DNA of 11,965 bases from Chloroflexia bacterium (lineage in GTDB: Bacteria; Chloroflexota; Chloroflexia; Thermomicrobiales; CFX8): contig JACCZH010000555.1 of the NCBI GenBank assembly GCA_013696045.1, forward strand, positions 1-11,965. Reading direction: 5' to 3'. The notes under the pieces are model-generated. The model searched no databases, was not told the origin of the DNA, and was given only the letters and a program-made list of their open reading frames with translations. Below are positions 8,001 to 11,965 of this stretch, piece by piece (position 1 is the stretch's first letter; every line of letters starts with the position of its first letter). A program made the translations under genes and the position numbers.

Positions 8001-8711
8001 GACATGGGCTCACGATCGATGCTCGTGGTGCCGTTGATCGTTGAGGATGTCGTGATCGGCCTGCTCGGTTCCGGGAGCGTGGAGCCACACCGTTTCGATG
8101 AGCGTGACGTGGCGTTGATGAGAGCAATTGCCGGCCAGATTGGGCCGACGATCCGGGTCGCGCAGCTGCACGACCAGGCCAAGCGCGCCGCGACCACCGA
8201 TGGCCTGACCGGGGTGATGAATCACCGCGCTTTTTACCAGCGGTTAGAGCACATGCTCGGTGATCTGGACCAAGGGGACGATGAGCTGCACCTGCTGATT
8301 GTGGATGTAATCGGCTTGAAAGCGGTCAATGATGTCCACGGACATCTGGCCGGGGACCGCGCGCTCCGGGCAATAGCCGGAGCACTGAAGAACCGCGTGC
8401 GCGCCGAGGACGAGGTCGCCCGCTATGGTGGCGACGAGTTCGTCGTCATCGTGCGTGGCACGCCGCGCGGCGGTCTGCACGAGCTTGTCCTGCGCATCGG
8501 CGCGCCGGTGGCATTCACCTTGGAGAATGGTTATGAGATGTCTGTCCGGCTGCGCTGCGGATTCTCAACAGCGTACTCCTCCGACGACCGCGCCACCGAG
8601 CTCGTGGCCCGCGCCGATGCCGGCCTCTACGCCCAGGAACGCCCAACCGAGCGTTTCGATCTGGTGCAAGAGCATCAGACCGTCCGATTTGACCTGCCCA
8701 GAGAAGAGTAG
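5034..8711 (+). CDS. Multi-GAF HD-GYP and GGDEF cyclic di-GMP turnover protein
   Basis: This 1225-residue soluble protein joins opposing cyclic di-GMP activities to an array of sensors. Approximate order: four GAF-like domains (40-185, 200-365, 375-510, 520-675; the third is the most divergent), an HD-GYP phosphodiesterase domain (685-865), a fifth GAF (905-1045) and a GGDEF diguanylate cyclase domain (1050-1195). HD-GYP signatures are HSHSRQV, LLHDVGKIGIPD (His738-Asp739, Lys742), HHHEWHNGSGYPDGL (790-804) and IAVADAF (Asp820). GGDEF signatures are Asp1091, Asn1099 and Asp1108 (metal and guanine binding by comparison with PleD) and YGGDEF (1131-1136). An RxxD inhibitory site (1123-1126) lies five residues before GGDEF. 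Both domains therefore look catalytically competent. The start is uncertain: TAG at 5010 blocks extension, TTG 5019 and ATGs at 5034, 5064 and 5073 are candidates, and none has a strong ribosome-binding site. The signals bound by the GAF domains are unknown. The gene ends 28 bp from the convergent transporter operon. Confidence 0.93.
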   Translation: MARDNFVNNDMSGMTPPEQRTLSLQDLFENMSELSAVTRLEELLPHLARIFAESIGVHQCSVYLYNHDLTATSAHLRWGFSPEQIELLSLTDSASSPLMFAAERHVICVQQVLQRFVGQVDENLLPHHRAWHDAGWRGDMMVPFVWNDHVEGMAYVWPAEGEHRFHPLQIEIAEGVAKQAAGAINHLRALDAERHARRQNQALLDVNRALGSSEDRGELVQIATRAVRRILNADLASAFIFDYGHGGPATLFADSATVEELALLASDAEIPTETIPVEVELALHPRVCSIHAFGEAFGLPLHGFPKHLANLGIERAVAVPVVSRQEMLGVIYAWYRTPDGRHGQTDLTTVEAIAVELAAGLDRSALITSERRARNRAETLFSFSKILNQSIEVEEVAGSIIATVGELFPGAQVSLALDQKDPRLDVVIVPRLPFLGSSQLDELLQTAREQLSPASGEIDGFVVAAAPLTVGRDVLGSMIVAREAPASYSPDDHELLASLAPQAANAIRRAWLFSIAERHISELTLLQDVGRTIATGTSLPDIFSNIAAAIHGVVDYTTGIIALECNDPEELEVMSIWGTLPSNREGTRVPVHGSILGAVYRSQRPVVVDDVDSHPQAWSKRTAVWRSIVCVPLMSGTTAIGAMLLGHEETGFFLEGDVRLVSLLASQAGAAIYHARESERQRELYRAGVEALAAAVDAKDSYIHSHSRQVAEFSRNTAKMLGLSSEEVEQIELAGLLHDVGKIGIPDQILTKSGRLDAQERLVMISHSTLGERIVASHPALAHMARLVRHHHEWHNGSGYPDGLRGDEVPLGSAIIAVADAFGSITSYRPYRRPLSFTDACEELRKWSGIQFHPLVVDAFLASLGDPAGEEPLLPTEPSMKLQPIQSLDIIAPRILSQITTEISHLTELYPFLNRVQQIICDALKYDEVHILLTDEADGDLVLAASTTQAELVGRYRIREGEGLAGIAAVSRSVINCGDVEADSRAQLSDMGSRSMLVVPLIVEDVVIGLLGSGSVEPHRFDERDVALMRAIAGQIGPTIRVAQLHDQAKRAATTDGLTGVMNHRAFYQRLEHMLGDLDQGDDELHLLIVDVIGLKAVNDVHGHLAGDRALRAIAGALKNRVRAEDEVARYGGDEFVVIVRGTPRGGLHELVLRIGAPVAFTLENGYEMSVRLRCGFSTAYSSDDRATELVARADAGLYAQERPTERFDLVQEHQTVRFDLPREE

Positions 8712-8739
8712 GGCGCGGCGCCTGCACCGGACTCTATGA

Positions 8740-9666
8740 TTACTCCCGCTGGCGTGGGTCCAACGCGTCCCGGAGGCCGTCGCCGACAAGGTTGAAGGCC
8801 AGGACCGTAATGAAGATTGCCACGCCAGGGACGATTGCAAGATGCGGGTACACGCGCATCAAGGATCGGCCGTCTGAGAGCATGCCGCCCCATGACGGTG
8901 TCGGCGGGGTGATGCCAAGGCCCAGGAACGAGAGGGCCGCCTCCAGGATGATAATGCCCCCGACTGAAAGACTGGCGATCACGATGACCGGCCCAAGGAC
9001 GTTTGGCAGCACATGCCGGCTGATAATTCGCCGGTCGTTCGCACCGATTGCGCGCGCCGCCATGACAAAATCCCGCTCACGAATACTGAGCACGTCTGCC
9101 CGCACAACACGGGCATAGGTGGACCAGACAGTCGCGCCGATGACCACGACCGTTGTCTGGATGCTCGGGCCAAGCACCGCGGCTAGCGTAATGAGCAACA
9201 CCAGTGTTGGGAAGGCCATCAGCGTGTCGACGATTCTGGAGAGAATGGTGTCTACCCAACCGCCAAAATAGCCAGCCGCCGCGCCAACCGGCACGCCGAT
9301 CGCCAGTGAGATTGCGGTCGCGGCGAAGGCAACGATGAACGCATAGCGCGTTCCACGGATCAGCCTGCTCAGGATGTCGCGCCCGAGCTGGTCCTGGCCC
9401 AGCAGGTGTTGCGCGCTGGGTCCCTCGCCGCGCATGGAGGGGTTCGTCGCCGTAAATGACTGAGGTTCGAAGGCCATGGGAACGATCGCGACAATGCTCA
9501 TAAACGCCAGGAAGATCAGGGCAACGACGCCTGGCTTGAACCGCAGGAAGCGCTTCCACGAGCGCGAGAACTCGCTACGCCGCTTGCGCTCAACGGCGAT
9601 CAGTTCTTTGGGAATCAGCGCCGCCGCGCCTTCCCGGGAAACGTCCAGGTTTGGATTTGAATCCAT
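8740..9666 (-). CDS. dppC: DppC/OppC-type ABC transporter permease
   Basis: This 308-residue inner-membrane permease belongs to the dipeptide/oligopeptide/nickel importer family. After a cytoplasmic N-terminus of about 45 residues there is a first membrane segment (about 46-64), then the OppC-type signature HLLGQDQLGRDILSRLIRG (87-105). A hydrophobic core follows with the EAA loop (about 203-222, ARAIGA...HVLPN) that docks on the ATPase subunit. The ending GDGLRDALDPR is typical of the family. Start ATG 9664-9666 has a ribosome-binding sequence AGGGGC a few bases upstream on the - strand. It lies 27 bp downstream of the DppB-type gene and is last in this operon, since the next gene is convergent. 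The symbol denotes the family; the transported substrate could be peptides or another small solute such as a sugar or opine. Confidence 0.93.
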   Translation of the reverse strand: MDSNPNLDVSREGAAALIPKELIAVERKRRSEFSRSWKRFLRFKPGVVALIFLAFMSIVAIVPMAFEPQSFTATNPSMRGEGPSAQHLLGQDQLGRDILSRLIRGTRYAFIVAFAATAISLAIGVPVGAAAGYFGGWVDTILSRIVDTLMAFPTLVLLITLAAVLGPSIQTTVVVIGATVWSTYARVVRADVLSIRERDFVMAARAIGANDRRIISRHVLPNVLGPVIVIASLSVGGIIILEAALSFLGLGITPPTPSWGGMLSDGRSLMRVYPHLAIVPGVAIFITVLAFNLVGDGLRDALDPRQRE

Positions 9667-9693
9667 GCTTTGCCCCTAGCTACCGTCTGGTTG

Positions 9694-10620
9694 TTACTGA
9701 ACGCGAATGCGCGGATCGATAATGGCGTACACCATGTCGGTGACGATGTTTGCGACGACCACGAAGAGCGTGAAGAGAACGACAACGGCCTGAATCACTT
9801 GATAATCCAGCCGGTAGACCGAGGTGATGAAGAGCTGGCCGATACCGGGGTAGCCGAAGATGGTCTCCACCACAATCGTGCCACTCAGCAGGAACGCAAC
9901 TCTCAGTCCGATCACCGTCACTGACGGAAGCATGGCGTTGCGGATGATGTGACGAATCAGAACGGCGTTTTCACGCAACCCTTTCGACCTGGCGGTTGTA
10001 ACAAAATCCTGATTCATAACCTCCAGGGTTGTTCCGCGCATGAGACGGGTAAGCAGCGCGGTTTCATTGATCGCGAGTACTGCAACGGGCATGACGAGGT
10101 GCTTCCAGGTTCCCGCGCCGAACGACGGCAACCAGCCTAACGTCAACGCAAAGAGAATGATAAGCATCAGGCCAACCCAGAAGTTGGGCAGGGCAACACC
10201 GGCGCTGGCCCAGATCATGGTGCCGGAGTCAAAGATGGAGTAGCGCTTGACGGCGGCCAGCACACCGGCGGGGATGGCAATACTGGTGGCGAGGATCATG
10301 GCCAGCACGTTGAGCTGGATCGTTGGCCAGGCTGCTTCAAGCACCATCTCGTGCACCGGCACACCGGTGCGAACAACTGAGCGTCCCAGATCCCCACGCA
10401 CGAAGTTAGACAGCCAGGTGACGTATTGCTCGTACCATGGACGGTCGAAGCCCCAGCGTTCCCGGATGCGGTCGAACTCGGCCTGCGTGATTTGAGCTTC
10501 ACCCACCATAAGATCGATCGGATCGCCTGGCGCGGCTTGCATGATCCCAAAGGTCAATAGGGTAACCAGGAAGAGAACGACGAATCCTTGAGCGATCCGC
10601 TGGACCATGTACGCAAACAT
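9694..10620 (-). CDS. dppB: DppB/OppB-type ABC transporter permease
   Basis: This 308-residue inner-membrane permease pairs with the DppC-type protein to form the translocation channel. The N-terminus is typical (membrane segment about 10-29, then AAPGDPIDLMVG). It has the family motif RGDLGRSVVRTGVPV (75-89), further hydrophobic segments at about 101-123, 135-162, 175-190, 235-256 and 275-300, the EAA loop (about 208-232, TTARSKGL...RNAMLP) and VETIFGYPGIGQL (251-263). The final IIDPRIR is also characteristic. The ATG at 10618-10620 has a good ribosome-binding sequence, GAGGGTG, four bases upstream. It follows the substrate-binding protein gene by 95 bp containing a hairpin, and precedes the DppC-type gene by 27 bp, so the three are probably one operon. 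Substrate is not determined by the sequence. Confidence 0.93.
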   Translation of the reverse strand: MFAYMVQRIAQGFVVLFLVTLLTFGIMQAAPGDPIDLMVGEAQITQAEFDRIRERWGFDRPWYEQYVTWLSNFVRGDLGRSVVRTGVPVHEMVLEAAWPTIQLNVLAMILATSIAIPAGVLAAVKRYSIFDSGTMIWASAGVALPNFWVGLMLIILFALTLGWLPSFGAGTWKHLVMPVAVLAINETALLTRLMRGTTLEVMNQDFVTTARSKGLRENAVLIRHIIRNAMLPSVTVIGLRVAFLLSGTIVVETIFGYPGIGQLFITSVYRLDYQVIQAVVVLFTLFVVVANIVTDMVYAIIDPRIRVQ

Positions 10621-10657
10621 GCAACACCCTCGAATTCAATCCTGCCATCGCGAACAG

Positions 10658-10688
10658 ACGAGGGAATGATAATGCATCATTCCCTCGT
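10658..10688 (-). promoter_or_regulatory. Hairpin between binding-protein and permease genes
   Basis: A 13-bp perfect inverted repeat (ACGAGGGAATGAT at 10658-10670, its complement at 10676-10688) with a 5-base loop lies between the substrate-binding protein stop and the permease start. Read on the - strand it is not followed by a T run, so it is more likely a partial terminator or an mRNA-stabilising stem than a complete terminator. Such stems downstream of binding-protein genes often let the binding protein be expressed well above the permeases; that role is inferred here. Confidence 0.7.
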
Positions 10689-10715
10689 TTGACAGTGTGG
10701 CGGACGATTACCCTG

Positions 10716-11965
10716 TTATTCTTCGATCCAGAAGCCAGACGCCAACTGGTAAATCGGGTCAGCGCTTAGTGGCTCCTCGGGCAAGCCCTTCACTCGTGGG
10801 TTAAAGATGGTGAACCAGTCCCAGTATTTGATGAACAGGAAAGGCACTTCTTCTGCGACGATCTGCTGGATCTCACCGTAGATCTCCTTGCGCCCTTCGG
10901 GATCGATCTCGGCCAGGCCCAGATCAAGCAGCTCGTCGACGCGTGCGTTCTCCCACAGACTCCAGTTATTGCGCGTGCCAGATTTCAACGTGGTGCTGGC
11001 GTCCGGCTCACCGCTGCTGCCACCGTACGTCCAGTTATAGAGTGACATGTCGATGGTGCCATTGCGCTGCCCTTCCTGGATAGAGGCCAATGGCGCTTCC
11101 TCAATCGACATCTCGATGCCAACCGGCGCGAGGTATTCCTGCACCAGTACTGCCTCCGGACCACGCGCCTGGTCGCCGGCTATGACCACACAGGTGAACG
11201 CGCAGCGCTCGCCATCCTTTTCTCGCACGCCGTCGTCGCCCATAACCCAGCCTGCCTCGTCGAGCAGTTGCTCCGCCGTCTCCGGATTGTAGTCGTACAG
11301 CTTCACGTCCGGGTTATAGTAGGCGGTGATGGCGGGCGACAGGTTGGCGGTCGCCTTGACGGCCAACCCCTGCCAGAGGTTGTCAACGATGTCGTCGCGG
11401 TCGATGGCGTACATCATCGCCTGACGCACGGCCTTGTCGCTCAAAACCGGGTGATTGTTGTTCATCGGAAAGTGATTCAGCGACACACTAGAGGTGATGA
11501 AGGTGGTGAAGTCTGGATTGTCACGGAACGCGACATTGTCCTCAGTAACCAGCGCCCAAACCGAGGTGTCGGCCTCGCCGGTCTCCAGGGCAATGGCCCG
11601 GACCGATGCCTCAGGAACGATGTTTTCGCGGATGCCGTCGAGGTGTGGCCGGCCGGCCCAGTAGTCTTCGAAAGCCTCACACTCGGTGAACTCAGCCGCG
11701 CGCCATTCGACGAGCTTAAATGGTCCGAGTCCGTTTGGTGAGGCTTTGTAATCATCTTCGCCGATAGCACTGTGATGGCTTTCGGATACGATGCCCGCCT
11801 GGCCAGCTTGTGTGAGGAACGCGGCGTTCGTCTGTGTCAAAGTAACGACCAGTGTGTAGTCGTCGGGTGTCTCGGTCGTAGCGATCGCCGCGAAGTTATT
11901 GGCGATAACCGCGGCGTTCGCCGGGTCGCGCCGGAAGTCGAAGGTGTATTTCACGTCGGCCGCGG
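10716..11965 (-). CDS. Family-5 (DppA/OppA-type) extracellular solute-binding protein, 5' end missing
   Basis: The C-terminal 415 residues of a periplasmic or lipid-anchored solute-binding protein for the adjacent permeases. The frame is open to the window edge and begins mid-domain with AADVKYTF, the usual DVxFTF region of family 5. The signal peptide and first domain, probably over 100 residues, lie outside the window; a GTG at 11954 is internal, not the start. Recognisable segments are NGLGPFKLVEW (77-87, where the family usually has GTGPF), DYWAGRPHLDGI, the VPE...ALETGEAD stretch, and VRQAMMYAIDRDDIV (179-193). Two cysteines close together (CAFTC) near the middle are unusual for an exported binding protein and might form a disulfide. 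It is first of the three transporter genes here and is followed by a hairpin. The ligand is likely an oligopeptide or similar solute but cannot be read from the sequence. Confidence 0.92.
   Translation of the reverse strand, partial: AADVKYTFDFRRDPANAAVIANNFAAIATTETPDDYTLVVTLTQTNAAFLTQAGQAGIVSESHHSAIGEDDYKASPNGLGPFKLVEWRAAEFTECEAFEDYWAGRPHLDGIRENIVPEASVRAIALETGEADTSVWALVTEDNVAFRDNPDFTTFITSSVSLNHFPMNNNHPVLSDKAVRQAMMYAIDRDDIVDNLWQGLAVKATANLSPAITAYYNPDVKLYDYNPETAEQLLDEAGWVMGDDGVREKDGERCAFTCVVIAGDQARGPEAVLVQEYLAPVGIEMSIEEAPLASIQEGQRNGTIDMSLYNWTYGGSSGEPDASTTLKSGTRNNWSLWENARVDELLDLGLAEIDPEGRKEIYGEIQQIVAEEVPFLFIKYWDWFTIFNPRVKGLPEEPLSADPIYQLASGFWIEE

Noticed and set aside
10353..10370. 7-bp inverted repeat (GCACCGG / CCGGTGC)
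   Set aside because: It lies inside the permease coding sequence and is short enough to be expected by chance in GC-rich DNA.

Overview
The window is about 12 kb of moderately GC-rich bacterial DNA. It has long multi-domain cytoplasmic sensor proteins, mixed ATG/GTG/TTG starts, peptide-type ABC transporter genes, and an intergenic palindrome of a kind I associate with repeat-rich Chloroflexota-like genomes. I suspect a member of Chloroflexota (perhaps a Thermomicrobia relative). That is an impression from gene style, not a demonstrated placement.

Left region (about 178-4702, + strand): a signalling cluster of three genes. A stand-alone CheB-type methylesterase domain overlaps by 4 bases a CheR-type methyltransferase that carries two PAS-like regions and a long coiled coil. 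A PAS-coil-GAF histidine kinase follows. In many bacteria these same domains occur as a single CheB-CheR-coil-PAS-kinase polypeptide; here the chain is divided among three proteins. No chemoreceptor, CheA, CheW or receiver domain is encoded in the window, so this looks like a non-chemotactic or atypical signalling module.

Middle region (4703-8711, + strand): a roughly 330-bp intergenic stretch contains a perfect 26-bp inverted repeat. It is followed by a very large (about 1225 aa) soluble protein with the order GAF-GAF-GAF-GAF-HD-GYP-GAF-GGDEF. The GGDEF domain keeps its catalytic residues and an I-site, and the HD-GYP domain keeps its metal-binding His/Asp residues. The protein may therefore both make and degrade cyclic di-GMP under control of several sensory domains.

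Right region (8740-11965, - strand): a convergent operon for an oligopeptide/dipeptide-type ABC importer. Transcription runs from a family-5 substrate-binding protein (5' end cut by the window edge), through a hairpin-bearing gap, to a DppB-type permease and then a DppC-type permease. No ATPase genes follow the permeases, so the energising subunits must lie upstream of the window edge or elsewhere.

I saw no tRNA, rRNA, CRISPR array or insertion sequence. The signalling genes and the transporter are convergent neighbours separated by only 28 bp, and nothing in the sequence ties them functionally.
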